A DNA stretch of 64,000 nucleotides from Flavobacterium shii (GTDB lineage Bacteria > Bacteroidota > Bacteroidia > Flavobacteriales > Flavobacteriaceae): NCBI RefSeq assembly GCF_025847235.1, contig NZ_JAOZEW010000017.1, forward strand, positions 1 to 64,000. The letters run 5' to 3'. The position numbers were made by a program, and so were the translations under genes. Below are positions 11,087 through 20,628 of the stretch, one piece after another (the stretch's first letter is position 1; every line of letters begins with the position of its first letter). Under the pieces are notes generated by a model. It was not told the origin of the DNA. It worked only from the letters and a program-made list of their open reading frames with translations, and searched no databases.

Positions 11087-11404
11087 ATGGATTTAAAAAA
11101 GACAAATGCTCCAGTAAATACAATTACCTACAATAAAACGGTTATTGAAGAGCCTACAGGGAATGTGTATGAAGCAATAACGATTATGGCTAAAAGAGCA
11201 AATCAAATTAATTCTGAAATTAAAAAAGAATTGACTGAGAAGTTAGAAGAATTTGCTACTTATAATGATAGTCTTGAAGAAGTTTTCGAAAATAAAGAAC
11301 AAATTGAAGTTTCTAAATTTTACGAAAAATTGCCTAAGCCACACGCTTTAGCAGTTCAAGAATGGTTAGACGGTAAAACATACCACAGAAATTCAAATAA
11401 ATAA
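11087..11404 (+). CDS. rpoZ: DNA-directed RNA polymerase omega/Rpb6-type subunit
   Basis: The 105-residue protein belongs to the Rpb6/omega family. VYEAITIMAKRANQINSEIK matches the conserved helix of omega (EAI..MAKRA.QI), which helps assemble the beta' subunit. The acidic middle and the C-terminal EWLDGKTYHRN are typical of the Bacteroidota version. It sits 8 bp after bamD and 10 bp before coaBC, an arrangement conserved in this phylum. Confidence 0.9.
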   Translation: MDLKKTNAPVNTITYNKTVIEEPTGNVYEAITIMAKRANQINSEIKKELTEKLEEFATYNDSLEEVFENKEQIEVSKFYEKLPKPHALAVQEWLDGKTYHRNSNK

Positions 11405-11414
11405 TTAGTACATC

Positions 11415-12626
11415 ATGTCAGTTTTAAACGGTAAGAAAATTTTACTAGGAGTTTCTGGTGGAATTGCAGCCTATAAAACAGCATCATTAGTACGTCTCTT
11501 TATAAAAGCAGGTGCCGAGATTCAAGTAATCATGACACCTGCTTCTAAGGATTTTGTAACCCCACTTACGCTATCCACACTATCTAAAAATCCTGTACAT
11601 TCTACTTTTTTTAATCAGGAAGATGAGAATGAAAAATGGAACAATCATGTTGAATTGGCACTTTGGGCCGATTTGATGATAATTGCTCCAGCTACTGCAA
11701 ATACATTGTCTAAAATGGCAAATGGTACTTGCGATAATCTTTTAATAGCAGCATATTTATCGGCAAAATGTCCAGTTTACTTTGCACCTGCAATGGATTT
11801 GGATATGTATAAGCATCCTTCTACATTGGCTAGTTTTTCCTCTTTGCAGAAATTTGGGAATACAATAATTCCTGCCGAAAATGGCGAGTTGGCTAGTGGT
11901 TTGTCTGGAGAAGGACGTATGGCTGAGCCAGAAAATATTATTGCTTTCTTGGAAGCCGATTTAGAAAGTAAATTGCCTCTTAAAGGAAAAAAGTTTTTAA
12001 TCACGGCAGGTCCAACACAAGAAGCAATAGATCCGGTACGTTTTATAGGGAATCATTCTTCCGGTAAAATGGGATTTGATATCGCCTCAGAAGCTGCAAA
12101 CTTGGGGGCTTCGGTTGTACTTGTTGCCGGACCTACAAATTGTGTAGTAACAAATTCATCTGTAAAAGTAATTTCGGTGACTTCGGCACAAGAAATGTAT
12201 GATGCATGTCATGAATATTTTTCAGACGTTGATGTTGCGATTGCCGCAGCGGCAGTAGCAGATTATAAGCCCAAAACAGTTGCGTTACAGAAAATAAAAA
12301 AGGCGTCAGAAGATTTTACAATTGAACTTGAGAAAACAAAAGATATTCTGTTATCGCTAGGTAAAATAAAGGGAAAGCAGTTTTTAATTGGTTTTGCTTT
12401 AGAAACTGAAAATGAAATTGAGAATGCAAAGCTGAAAATTCAGAAAAAAAACTTAGATTTGATAGTTCTAAATTCTTTACAGGATAAAGGAGCGGGTTTT
12501 GGTGGAAAAACAAATAAAGTAACTTTTATAGATAAGTTTTTTGCCATCGAAGCAATGGAATTAAAATCAAAAGAAGCAGTTGCAACTGATATTTTAAATA
12601 AGGTGATAAAGCATTTTCATGAATAA
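11415..12626 (+). CDS. coaBC: Bifunctional phosphopantothenoylcysteine decarboxylase / phosphopantothenate-cysteine ligase
   Basis: The 403-residue fusion performs two consecutive CoA-biosynthesis steps. The N-terminal flavoprotein CoaC half starts GKKILLGVSGGIAAYKTA and has the APAMDLDMY motif. The CoaB half (about 190-403) has TAGPTQEAIDPVRFIGNHSS, AAAAVADYKP and the KIKK loop. Its stop overlaps the porD-like start by 8 bp, showing tight coupling. CoaE is encoded separately at 17632. Confidence 0.96.
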   Translation: MSVLNGKKILLGVSGGIAAYKTASLVRLFIKAGAEIQVIMTPASKDFVTPLTLSTLSKNPVHSTFFNQEDENEKWNNHVELALWADLMIIAPATANTLSKMANGTCDNLLIAAYLSAKCPVYFAPAMDLDMYKHPSTLASFSSLQKFGNTIIPAENGELASGLSGEGRMAEPENIIAFLEADLESKLPLKGKKFLITAGPTQEAIDPVRFIGNHSSGKMGFDIASEAANLGASVVLVAGPTNCVVTNSSVKVISVTSAQEMYDACHEYFSDVDVAIAAAAVADYKPKTVALQKIKKASEDFTIELEKTKDILLSLGKIKGKQFLIGFALETENEIENAKLKIQKKNLDLIVLNSLQDKGAGFGGKTNKVTFIDKFFAIEAMELKSKEAVATDILNKVIKHFHE

Positions 12627-13503
12627 AATACTTACTTTTTTATTGTTTTTATCTTTTGGCCTTTCACAGGCTCAACAGCTAAATTGTACTGTTACGGTAA
12701 ATTCACAAATGCTTCCTAATGCAAATCAGCAAGTTTTTAAGACATTGCAGACCGCATTAACGGAGTTTATAAATAATACCGATTGGACTGGTAGCTTGTT
12801 AAAGCAGAATGAAAAAATAAATTGTTCAATGTATATAACAATTACATCGAATAATTCGGATCAGTTTTCAGGAACAATACAAATACAATCATCTCGATTA
12901 ATTTATAATTCGACTTATTCTTCTCCTGTATTTAATTTTAATGATAAAGATTTAAGTTTTAGATATACAGAGTTCGAGAATTTATTATACAATCCTAATA
13001 TCTTCGAATCGAATCTTATTTCTATGATGACTTTTTATAGTTACATTATTTTAGGAATGGATGCAGATACATTTATGCCAGCACTTGGGAATCCTTTTTT
13101 CGAAACAGCTCAAAATATTGCAAATGTAGCTCAGCAAGGTGGTTATAAAGGTTGGAGTCAAGCAGATGGAGTGCAAAATCGTTATTTCTTAATTAATGAT
13201 ATGCTTTCTCCGGCTTATAATGATTTGAGACAATGTGTTTATGGTTATCATACAGGTTTAGATATGATGAATCAAGATTTAAAAGCTGCTAAGGAAAAAA
13301 TTAAAGCGTCATTATTAATTTTAGGGAAACTAAATGCATCGAAGCCAAATTCATTCTTAGCCCGTGTGTTTTTTGATGCTAAATCAGACGAAATAGTTTC
13401 TATTTTTTCAGGAGGTCCAAGTATTTCTATAACAGATCTGGTTGAAAATTTAAATAGAGTTTCGCCAATGAATTCTACTAAGTGGTCGCAGATTAAATAT
13501 TAA
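12619..13503 (+). CDS. DUF4835 family protein, PorD-like type IX secretion component
   Basis: The 294-residue secreted protein has a signal peptide (NKILTFLLFLSFGLSQAQQ). Family motifs include LNCTVTVNSQMLPNANQQVF, TEFINNTDWT, FSYIILG-type sequence (TFYSYIILGMDADTF) and WSQADGVQNRYFLINDML. It matches the family annotated DUF4835, also called PorD in T9SS annotation (from memory). Its place between coaBC and recN is typical for Flavobacteriia. The role in secretion is taken from the family, not shown here. Confidence 0.8.
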   Translation: MNKILTFLLFLSFGLSQAQQLNCTVTVNSQMLPNANQQVFKTLQTALTEFINNTDWTGSLLKQNEKINCSMYITITSNNSDQFSGTIQIQSSRLIYNSTYSSPVFNFNDKDLSFRYTEFENLLYNPNIFESNLISMMTFYSYIILGMDADTFMPALGNPFFETAQNIANVAQQGGYKGWSQADGVQNRYFLINDMLSPAYNDLRQCVYGYHTGLDMMNQDLKAAKEKIKASLLILGKLNASKPNSFLARVFFDAKSDEIVSIFSGGPSISITDLVENLNRVSPMNSTKWSQIKY

Positions 13504-13545
13504 GTTAATTACTTATTTCCAAAAAAATACATTACAAAAAGAGAT

Positions 13546-15198
13546 ATGATTACTTCATTGTCAATAAAAAATTATGCACTGATTGAAAAATTATCAATTG
13601 ATTTTTCAAAAGGATTTTCTATAATAACTGGTGAGACAGGAGCAGGAAAGTCTATAATATTGGGAGCATTAGGCTTAGTTTTAGGAAAAAGAGCCGATTT
13701 GACTTCATTGAAAAATAAGGAAGAAAAATGCGTTATCGAAGCACATTTTAAGATTTCCAAATACAATCTGAATGCTTTTTTTGAAGCTAATGATTTGGAT
13801 TATGAAGATGATACTATAATAAGACGCGAAATTTTACCTTCGGGAAAATCACGTGCTTTTATAAATGATAGCCCTGTGAATCTACAAGAATTGCAAGAGT
13901 TGGGAGTGTATTTAATAGATATTCATTCGCAACAACAAACTCAGGAACTTTCGGATGAAAATGTTCAGTTTCAGATAATTGACGCAATTGCTGCTAACCA
14001 GGAGGTGATTGTTGATTATCAAAATGTACTGAAGAAATATAAGTCGGATAAGGCAAAGTTGAATTCACTTCTTAAAAAACAAAGTGAATCGGCAAAAGAA
14101 CAAGAGTATAATACCTTTCTCTTGAATGAATTAGTTACAGCGCAATTAAAATCGGGACAACAAGAAGAGTTAGAAGAAGAATTTGAAAAGCTTAATAATG
14201 TTGAAATTATTAAAGAAGCGATAGATAAATCTTTGGCTATAGCTAATGAAGAACAATTTGGAGTGCTTCAAAATCTTAATGAGATTAAAGCGTCATTGCA
14301 TAAAATAGCACCTTTTTCACCTGAATATCAAAATTTATCTGAAAGAATAACAAGTTTAGTAATCGAGTTTGATGATGTTTCGGGAGAGTTGCAAAAAGCT
14401 TCAGAGAAATTATTGAATGATCCGGCTCTACTTGATTTTATTAGTCAGAAGTTGCAGGTTATTTATAATTTGCAAAAAAAGCATCAAGTTCTTACTGTTG
14501 ATGATTTGATTGAAATTCAAACTAAATTAGAGAATTCAGTTTTGGAATTAGGTAATATAGAAGAGGAGATAGCAAAATTAACAACTTCAATTGATCAGAA
14601 ATCAACAGATCTAGATGTTTTTGCAAATAAAATCCATGAGAATAGAATTGAAGCGATTCCTTTATTATCGGCTAAATTAATTGCGATTTTAGAGACTTTA
14701 GGAATGCCAAATGTTCGTTTTAAAATGGATGTCAATGAAGGAGAGGCTTATTTCCAAAACGGAAAAGATGAACTTCAGTTTTTATTCTCTGCTAATAAAG
14801 GAACCGATTTTGGATTGCTTAAAAAAGTAGCGTCAGGAGGAGAGATGTCGCGGATTATGCTTGCTGTAAAAGCTATTCTGGCACAATACTCGAAACTACC
14901 AACTTTAATTTTTGATGAAATCGATACTGGAGTTTCGGGAGAGATTGCTATTAGAATGGGAGAAATCATGAAAGAGATGAGTGAGCAAATGCAGGTCTTG
15001 GCTATTACACATTTACCGCAGATTGCTGCTAAGGGAGAGTCTCATTTTAAGGTGTTTAAGTCTACGGTTGATGATGATACACAGTCGGAATTAAAGCTTT
15101 TATCTCAAGAAGAACGAGTTATGGAAATAGCTCAAATGCTTTCAGGAGCAGTTGTTTCGGATTCAGCTTTAAATCACGCCAAAGCCTTGCTTAACTAA
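13546..15198 (+). CDS. recN: DNA repair protein RecN
   Basis: The 550-residue SMC-like ATPase is involved in double-strand-break repair. Walker A is GETGAGKS (29-36). The middle is a long coiled coil (about 150-370). The C-terminal ABC part has the signature VASGGEMSRIMLAVKA, Walker B PTLIFDEIDTGVSG and the H-loop ITHLPQIAAKG. Length is normal. It is the last gene of the bamD run, after a 42-bp gap. Confidence 0.97.
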   Translation: MITSLSIKNYALIEKLSIDFSKGFSIITGETGAGKSIILGALGLVLGKRADLTSLKNKEEKCVIEAHFKISKYNLNAFFEANDLDYEDDTIIRREILPSGKSRAFINDSPVNLQELQELGVYLIDIHSQQQTQELSDENVQFQIIDAIAANQEVIVDYQNVLKKYKSDKAKLNSLLKKQSESAKEQEYNTFLLNELVTAQLKSGQQEELEEEFEKLNNVEIIKEAIDKSLAIANEEQFGVLQNLNEIKASLHKIAPFSPEYQNLSERITSLVIEFDDVSGELQKASEKLLNDPALLDFISQKLQVIYNLQKKHQVLTVDDLIEIQTKLENSVLELGNIEEEIAKLTTSIDQKSTDLDVFANKIHENRIEAIPLLSAKLIAILETLGMPNVRFKMDVNEGEAYFQNGKDELQFLFSANKGTDFGLLKKVASGGEMSRIMLAVKAILAQYSKLPTLIFDEIDTGVSGEIAIRMGEIMKEMSEQMQVLAITHLPQIAAKGESHFKVFKSTVDDDTQSELKLLSQEERVMEIAQMLSGAVVSDSALNHAKALLN

Positions 15199-15216
15199 AA
15201 AAATGGGTTATATTTG
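15187..15216 (+). promoter_or_regulatory. fabV promoter (TTG-N19-TATATTTG)
   Basis: TTG at 15187-15189, inside the recN end, and TATATTTG at 15209-15216 are 19 bp apart, a full consensus match. It predicts a leader of about 85 nt and argues against an upstream in-frame start at 15257 as the usual translation start. Confidence 0.7.
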
Positions 15217-15307
15217 CCCATTAAATTAATATGTTTTACCAAGTGAAATCGGTAGTTTGCTACCATTATTTTATATAATAAAAACAAAAAAAAACAGTTC
15301 CAAGATT

Positions 15308-16498
15308 ATGATTATAGAACCAAGAATGAGAGGATTTATTTGTTTGACATCTCACCCAAAAGGATGCGAGCAAAATGTTAAAAATCAAATTGAATACGTA
15401 AAATCCAAAGGGCCAATTGAAGGAGCTAAAAAAGTATTAGTGATTGGAGCTTCAACAGGTTTTGGTTTGGCTTCTAGAATTACAAGTGCATTTGGATCTA
15501 ATGCAGGTACAATTGGAGTGTTTTTTGAAAAACCACCTACAGAAGGAAAAACTGCTTCTCCGGGATGGTATAACTCTGCGGCTTTCGAAAGTGAAGCTCA
15601 TAAAGCAGGTTTATATGCAAAAAGTATTAATGGAGATGCTTTTTCTGATGAAATTAAACGACAAACATTAGATTTAATTAAAGCTGATTTAGGTCAGGTT
15701 GATTTAATTATTTATAGTTTGGCTTCACCTGTTCGTTTGCATCCTGTTACAGGAGTATTGCATCGTTCAACTTTGAAACCAATTGGGAGTACATTTACAA
15801 ATAAAACAGTTGATTTTCATACAGGAAATGTAACTCAGGTTTCTATCGAGCCGGCAAATGAGGATGATATCACCAATACAGTTGCTGTAATGGGTGGTGA
15901 GGATTGGTCAATGTGGATCGATGCATTGAAAAAAGAAAATTTACTAGCTCCTGGAGCTACAACAGTTGCTTATTCTTACATAGGACCCTCTTTAACCGAG
16001 GCAGTTTACCGTAAAGGGACTATCGGTCGTGCTAAAGATAATCTTGAAGCTACTGCATTTACTATTACAGATAGTTTAAAAGATCTGGGTGGTAAGGCAT
16101 ATGTTTCTGTAAATAAAGCATTGGTTACACAAGCAAGTTCTGCAATTCCGGTAATTCCATTGTATATTTCATTATTGTATAAAATTATGAAAGCAGAAGG
16201 AGTACATGAAGGATGTATTGAGCAAATTCAGCGTTTATTTCAAGACAGATTATATTCTGGAAAACCAATTCCAACAGACGAAAAAGGAAGAATCCGCATT
16301 GACGACTGGGAAATGCGTGATGATATTCAGGAAAAAGTTGCTAAATTATGGTTGGAGGCAACAACCGAAACTTTACCGGCAATTGGCGATTTGGCAGGGT
16401 ATAGAAATGACTTTTTAAACTTATTTGGTTTTGAATTTGCAGGTGTAGATTACAATGCTGACGCAAATGAGGTAGTTGAAATTACTAGTATTAAATAA
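15308..16498 (+). CDS. fabV: Trans-2-enoyl-ACP/CoA reductase FabV
   Basis: The 396-residue enzyme reduces enoyl-ACP with NADH in the last step of each fatty-acid elongation cycle. It starts IIEPRMRGFICLTSHPKGC, a very conserved FabV start. The NAD-binding KVLVIGASTGFGLASRI and the FabV active-site spacing Tyr-X8-Lys in YRKGTIGRAK follow. It is unrelated in length to the 260-residue FabI. FabV-type reductases are known to be less sensitive to triclosan. The in-frame extension to 15257 lacks family sequence and is rejected. It is monocistronic. Confidence 0.95.
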   Translation: MIIEPRMRGFICLTSHPKGCEQNVKNQIEYVKSKGPIEGAKKVLVIGASTGFGLASRITSAFGSNAGTIGVFFEKPPTEGKTASPGWYNSAAFESEAHKAGLYAKSINGDAFSDEIKRQTLDLIKADLGQVDLIIYSLASPVRLHPVTGVLHRSTLKPIGSTFTNKTVDFHTGNVTQVSIEPANEDDITNTVAVMGGEDWSMWIDALKKENLLAPGATTVAYSYIGPSLTEAVYRKGTIGRAKDNLEATAFTITDSLKDLGGKAYVSVNKALVTQASSAIPVIPLYISLLYKIMKAEGVHEGCIEQIQRLFQDRLYSGKPIPTDEKGRIRIDDWEMRDDIQEKVAKLWLEATTETLPAIGDLAGYRNDFLNLFGFEFAGVDYNADANEVVEITSIK

Positions 16499-16521
16499 AT
16501 TAGTAAAATATAGATAATATT

Positions 16522-16555
16522 CAAAACCATCAACTCAAAGTTGATGGTTTTTTTA
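16522..16555 (+). terminator. Terminator after fabV
   Basis: AAAACCATCAACT pairs with AGTTGATGGTTTT around a tiny loop, followed by T residues. Confidence 0.85.
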
Positions 16556-16574
16556 TAGATATAACTTACCTTTG
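16541..16574 (+). promoter_or_regulatory. Promoter of glycosyltransferase-coaE unit (TTG-N23-TACCTTTG)
   Basis: TACCTTTG at 16567-16574 is an exact -7 element. The best TTG (16541-16543) lies at the longest allowed spacing and overlaps the fabV terminator stem. Confidence 0.55.
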
Positions 16575-16625
16575 TTAAATTTTTACAGTTAAAATAAATA
16601 CTATCTTAATACCACATACCTAACT

Positions 16626-17624
16626 ATGGTGTTTTCTTTAATTATACCAGTGTATAATCGTCCTGACGAAGTCGAAGAGCTTTTGGAAAGCTTGTTACTA
16701 TCTGAATATAAAGAACCTTTTGAAGTCGTACTGGTAGAAGACGGCTCAACATTACCGTGTAATGATGTAGTTCAGAAATTTCAAGATAAGCTAAATATTT
16801 CCTATTATTTTAAAGAAAATTCAGGTCCTGGAGATTCCAGGAACTTTGGAATGCGAAAAGCATTAGGTGATTATTTCATCATTTTTGATTCAGATTGTAT
16901 TATTCCTCCAAATTATTTGACAGAAGTTGATAAGGCTTTAAGACAAGATTACGTAGATTGTTTTGGAGGACCTGATAGAGCATTAGATAGTTTTTCTAGT
17001 ATCCAAAAAGCAATCAACTTTGCAATGACATCATTTCTTACCACTGGAGGAATAAGAGGTGGTTCGGAGAAAATTGGTAAATTTCAGCCAAGAAGTTTTA
17101 ATATGGGGTTGTCGAGAAAAGGTTTTGAGGCTTCAAAAGGATTTGGAAATATCCATCCTGGTGAAGATCCGGATTTGTCAATACGCTTGTGGAATTTAGG
17201 ATTTGAAACCAGGCTTTTTTCGGATGCTTATGTATATCATAAACGACGTATAGATTGGGATAAGTTTTCAATTCAGGTAAATAAATTTGGTAAAGCAAGA
17301 CCAATTCTTAATAGTTGGTACCCACAATATAATAAACTTACTTTTTTCTTCCCAACATTCTTTATGCTGGGTTTTGTTATGGCAGTTATATTGCTTATTT
17401 TTAACATTGATTTATTGTTGAAATTGTATTTTGTTTACTTTTTTGTGATTTTTATTGTGGCTACAATTCAAAATAAAAGTCTTAAAATTGGTTATCTGTC
17501 AGTAATTGCAGTTTGGAAGCAATTTTATGGTTATGGAACAGGTTTTTTAGAATCATTTATTAAGATTATTGTCTTAAAAAGAAAACCTCAAGAAGCTTTT
17601 CCAGGACTATTTTTTAAGATTTAA
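16626..17624 (+). CDS. Family 2 glycosyltransferase with C-terminal membrane segments
   Basis: The 332-residue protein has a GT-A fold of family 2: FSLIIPVYNRPDEVEELLESL, VEDGS, GPGDSRNFG, and the metal/nucleotide motif FDSDC near residue 95. A second acidic motif, GEDPDLSIRLWNLG, follows. The last 100 residues hold two hydrophobic segments (about 240-262 and 267-285), so it is probably membrane-bound on the cytoplasmic side. The substrate cannot be read from the sequence; synthesis of lipid or surface polysaccharide is the usual role. It ends 7 bp before coaE. Confidence 0.88.
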   Translation: MVFSLIIPVYNRPDEVEELLESLLLSEYKEPFEVVLVEDGSTLPCNDVVQKFQDKLNISYYFKENSGPGDSRNFGMRKALGDYFIIFDSDCIIPPNYLTEVDKALRQDYVDCFGGPDRALDSFSSIQKAINFAMTSFLTTGGIRGGSEKIGKFQPRSFNMGLSRKGFEASKGFGNIHPGEDPDLSIRLWNLGFETRLFSDAYVYHKRRIDWDKFSIQVNKFGKARPILNSWYPQYNKLTFFFPTFFMLGFVMAVILLIFNIDLLLKLYFVYFFVIFIVATIQNKSLKIGYLSVIAVWKQFYGYGTGFLESFIKIIVLKRKPQEAFPGLFFKI

Positions 17625-17631
17625 TTAAAAT

Positions 17632-18228
17632 ATGACAAAAGTAATTGGCTTAACAGGAGGTATCGGTAGTGGAAAAACTACGATAGCGGGTTATTTTAAT
17701 GAAATGGGAATTTCTGTTTACATAGCCGATGATGCCGCAAAAAAAGTGATGCAGTCTAATGAAATAGTTACGGCTATAAAGGGCGTATTTGGAACTGAAG
17801 TTTTTGAGAATAATGCATTAAATAGAGCCAAATTGGCTGATATTGTTTTTAATGATGCAGATAAATTGGCATTGCTTAATGCAATTGTTCATCCTGCGGT
17901 AAAAGCAGATTTTGAGAATTGGATATTTGAACATAAAGTTGAACCATATATAATTTATGAAGCCGCAATTTTATTCGAAAGTGGTCGTTATAAAGAATGT
18001 GATATAATAATTACGGTTACTGCCCCCTTGGAAACCAGAATAGAAAGAGTAATGAATCGCGATAAAACTACTCGCGAACATGTTTTAAAAAGAATAAATA
18101 TGCAGTGGAACGACGAGCAACGAATCGCTAAGAGTGATTATATTATTCCTAATTTGAATCATAAAATTGCAAAGGAAGAAGTTGTTAAAATTCTTAAAAT
18201 TTTAAATATTAAACAAAATCACTCTTAA
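17632..18228 (+). CDS. coaE: Dephospho-CoA kinase CoaE
   Basis: The 198-residue P-loop kinase phosphorylates dephospho-CoA in the final CoA step. The P-loop is GLTGGIGSGKTT (7-18). IYVADDAAK-type (VYIADDAAKKVM), HPAVKADFENW and the LID region RVMNRDKTTREHVLKRI are present. Length is normal. It is probably co-transcribed with the glycosyltransferase. Confidence 0.95.
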   Translation: MTKVIGLTGGIGSGKTTIAGYFNEMGISVYIADDAAKKVMQSNEIVTAIKGVFGTEVFENNALNRAKLADIVFNDADKLALLNAIVHPAVKADFENWIFEHKVEPYIIYEAAILFESGRYKECDIIITVTAPLETRIERVMNRDKTTREHVLKRINMQWNDEQRIAKSDYIIPNLNHKIAKEEVVKILKILNIKQNHS

Positions 18229-18287
18229 ATGTTAATATTTGGTTAATGTATTATTTAGTATATTGTTAAAATATTAATTTTGTTTCG

Positions 18288-19871
18288 ATGAATAAATTGT
18301 TTTTTAGAATTCTTGTTTTATTGATGAGCTTGTCCTTAATTGGGATAATTCTTGTTCAGGTGTATTGGTTTACTTCTTCATTTAATAATAATGATGAACA
18401 GTTTAAATTTCATGTTAAACAGGTTATTGGCAATGTTGCAGATAAATTGCAGCAACAAGAAGCGTATAGTTTTTATGATAAATACAATCATTATAAAGAT
18501 AGTACAGGAAAAGTTCCTAAAAAGAATGATCTATTAGAGTTCTATTATGTTCAAAAAAACCCTCGAACAAATAAAACCATTGTATATTCAAATAGCATTA
18601 TATCAGAAGATTATAATATAAATGGCTCGTTCTTTGATAAGAAGTTTAATAATGAAAGGTTTAAAAATTTTAATTCTAAACGTGTAACGGAAGTTTATAA
18701 TAACAGCAACATTGATAATTCGGGATTGCAACAAAGTTTAATTCCGGATGTTAAAATAGAAAAATCAGGGAATTTAGATGTTTTAGACAACGCACAGTTT
18801 GAAATATTTTTTAAAGATATTGCTTCGGCAATGCCAATCAATGAAAGGGTTACTAAAGAGAAATTACAAAAACTGTTAAAGAAAGAATTAGAAGAATATG
18901 GTGTAAATACTAAGTTCGAATTTGGGATTTACAGTAGTGGTATTGCAACTAAAATTAAATCGGATGGATTTCAATTTGATAAAGAGGCAACCTATACAAT
19001 ACCAATTTTCACAGATAATGAAGGGAATAACAAATACGAGTTATTGGTAACATTTCCTCATAAAAAGAAATTTTTACTCTCAGAGTTAGTTAGTATTACT
19101 GTGTTGTCAATCATTTTTACGCTTATTATCATTATAGCTTATACAAGTGCATTGAATCAGTTAATTCGTCAGAAACATATATCAGAGATTAAAACAGATT
19201 TTATAAACAATATGACGCATGAGTTTAAAACTCCTATTGCTACAATAAATCTGGCTTTGGATGCCATAAAAAATCCTAAGATAATCGAAGACAAGGAGAA
19301 GGTATTTAGGTATCTTCAAATGATAAGGGACGAGAATAAAAGAATGCATGCTCAGGTAGAGAATGTATTAAGAATCTCTAAATTAGAGAAAAGAGAATTA
19401 GATATAAATAAAGAGCCTACGGCGATTCATGATATTATTGATGATGCAATCGAGCACGTAAGCCTAATATTAGAAGACCGACAAGGAACAGTTACAACTC
19501 ACTATGATGCTGCAAGAACTACAGTATTACTTAATGAAGTGCATTTTACCAACGTATTGGTTAATATATTAGAAAATGCGATAAAATATTCGCCAGGCAT
19601 TCCTAAAATTGAAATTTTTACAGAGAATATTAAGGATATGATCCTTATAAAAGTAAAAGATAATGGATTAGGAATGAGTAAAGTAGCTCAAAAAAGAGTT
19701 TTTGAGAAATTTTACAGAGAACATACAGGTGATTTACATAATGTTAAGGGACATGGTTTAGGCTTATCTTATGTAAAAAGAATAGTAGAGGATCACAATG
19801 GTCAAGTATATGTAGAAAGCGAAAAAGGGAAAGGTAGTACCTTCATAATAAAAATACCACTAATAAATTAA
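18288..19871 (+). CDS. Membrane sensor histidine kinase
   Basis: The 527-residue protein has TM1 at about 7-27 and TM2 at about 262-285, enclosing a periplasmic sensor region of about 235 residues that matches no domain I can name. The cytoplasmic part has the H-box NNMTHEFKTPIATI (phospho-accepting His), N-box LVNILENAIKYSP, G1 DNGLGMS and G2 GHGLGLSYVK. The response regulator starts 4 bp downstream, so they form a two-component pair. It resembles the RprX/RprY type of Bacteroidota, but I cannot confirm orthology. Confidence 0.93.
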   Translation: MNKLFFRILVLLMSLSLIGIILVQVYWFTSSFNNNDEQFKFHVKQVIGNVADKLQQQEAYSFYDKYNHYKDSTGKVPKKNDLLEFYYVQKNPRTNKTIVYSNSIISEDYNINGSFFDKKFNNERFKNFNSKRVTEVYNNSNIDNSGLQQSLIPDVKIEKSGNLDVLDNAQFEIFFKDIASAMPINERVTKEKLQKLLKKELEEYGVNTKFEFGIYSSGIATKIKSDGFQFDKEATYTIPIFTDNEGNNKYELLVTFPHKKKFLLSELVSITVLSIIFTLIIIIAYTSALNQLIRQKHISEIKTDFINNMTHEFKTPIATINLALDAIKNPKIIEDKEKVFRYLQMIRDENKRMHAQVENVLRISKLEKRELDINKEPTAIHDIIDDAIEHVSLILEDRQGTVTTHYDAARTTVLLNEVHFTNVLVNILENAIKYSPGIPKIEIFTENIKDMILIKVKDNGLGMSKVAQKRVFEKFYREHTGDLHNVKGHGLGLSYVKRIVEDHNGQVYVESEKGKGSTFIIKIPLIN

Positions 19872-19874
19872 AAT

Positions 19875-20591
19875 ATGGAAAATATCAATAAAAGAATTCT
19901 TTTAGTAGAAGATGACCTTAATTTTGGTGCAGTTCTAAAAGACTATTTAATGCTAAATGACTTTGAAGTTACATTGGCAAAAAACGGAATGGAAGGCTTT
20001 GAAAAATTCAAGAAAGATGTTTACGATCTATGTATTCTTGATGTCATGATGCCATACAAGGATGGGTATACTTTAGCAAAAGAAATCAGAGAGAAAAATA
20101 GTGAAGTGCCTATTATCTTCTTAACTGCAAAATCTATGAAAGAGGATGTGTTAAAAGGGTACAAAGCTGGTGCAGATGATTATTTGAACAAGCCATTTGA
20201 TTCTGAAGTATTGCTTATGAAAATCAAAGCGATTATTCAAAGAAAATCTTCTGATACAAAAGCTGAGCAAGTTCAGTTTGAGTTTAACATTGGTAAATTT
20301 CATTTAAATTCTAAACTTAGATTTTTAACTTTTGAAAATGAAGAGCCAATAAAGTTATCTCCAAAAGAAAACGAATTATTGAAAATGTTAATCCTTCATG
20401 AAAATGACTTAATGCCAAGAGAATTGGCTTTAACAAAAATCTGGAGAGATGATAATTACTTTACTTCAAGAAGTATGGACGTATATATTGCCAAACTTAG
20501 AAAGTATCTTAAACCAGACGAAGATGTTGAAATTCTTAACATTCACGGTGAAGGTTTTAGACTAGTTGTTAAAAACAAAGTAACTGCATAA
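19875..20591 (+). CDS. OmpR-family response regulator
   Basis: The 238-residue protein has a receiver domain with acidic pocket VEDD, phospho-acceptor Asp56 in ILDVMMPYKDG, the conserved Thr/Ala in FLTAKS and Lys in NKPFD. A winged-helix DNA-binding domain follows (about 140-235: LSPKENELLKMLI, SRSMDVYIAKLRKYL, IHGEGFRLV). It is the partner of the upstream kinase. Targets are unknown. Confidence 0.95.
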   Translation: MENINKRILLVEDDLNFGAVLKDYLMLNDFEVTLAKNGMEGFEKFKKDVYDLCILDVMMPYKDGYTLAKEIREKNSEVPIIFLTAKSMKEDVLKGYKAGADDYLNKPFDSEVLLMKIKAIIQRKSSDTKAEQVQFEFNIGKFHLNSKLRFLTFENEEPIKLSPKENELLKMLILHENDLMPRELALTKIWRDDNYFTSRSMDVYIAKLRKYLKPDEDVEILNIHGEGFRLVVKNKVTA

Positions 20592-20597
20592 ATAATG

Positions 20598-20628
20598 AAG
20601 CTTCGAGAAATCGGAGCTTTTTTTTTGT
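20598..20628 (+). terminator. Terminator after the two-component operon
   Basis: AAGCTTC pairs with GGAGCTT (one G-U pair), followed by nine T residues, directly after the stop at 20591. Confidence 0.8.

Noticed and set aside
18263-18282. Promoter for the histidine kinase at 18263-18282 (TTG, then TAATTTTG)
   Set aside because: The -7 element is good, but the TTG is only 9 bp away, so the pair is not a valid promoter by the usual spacing.
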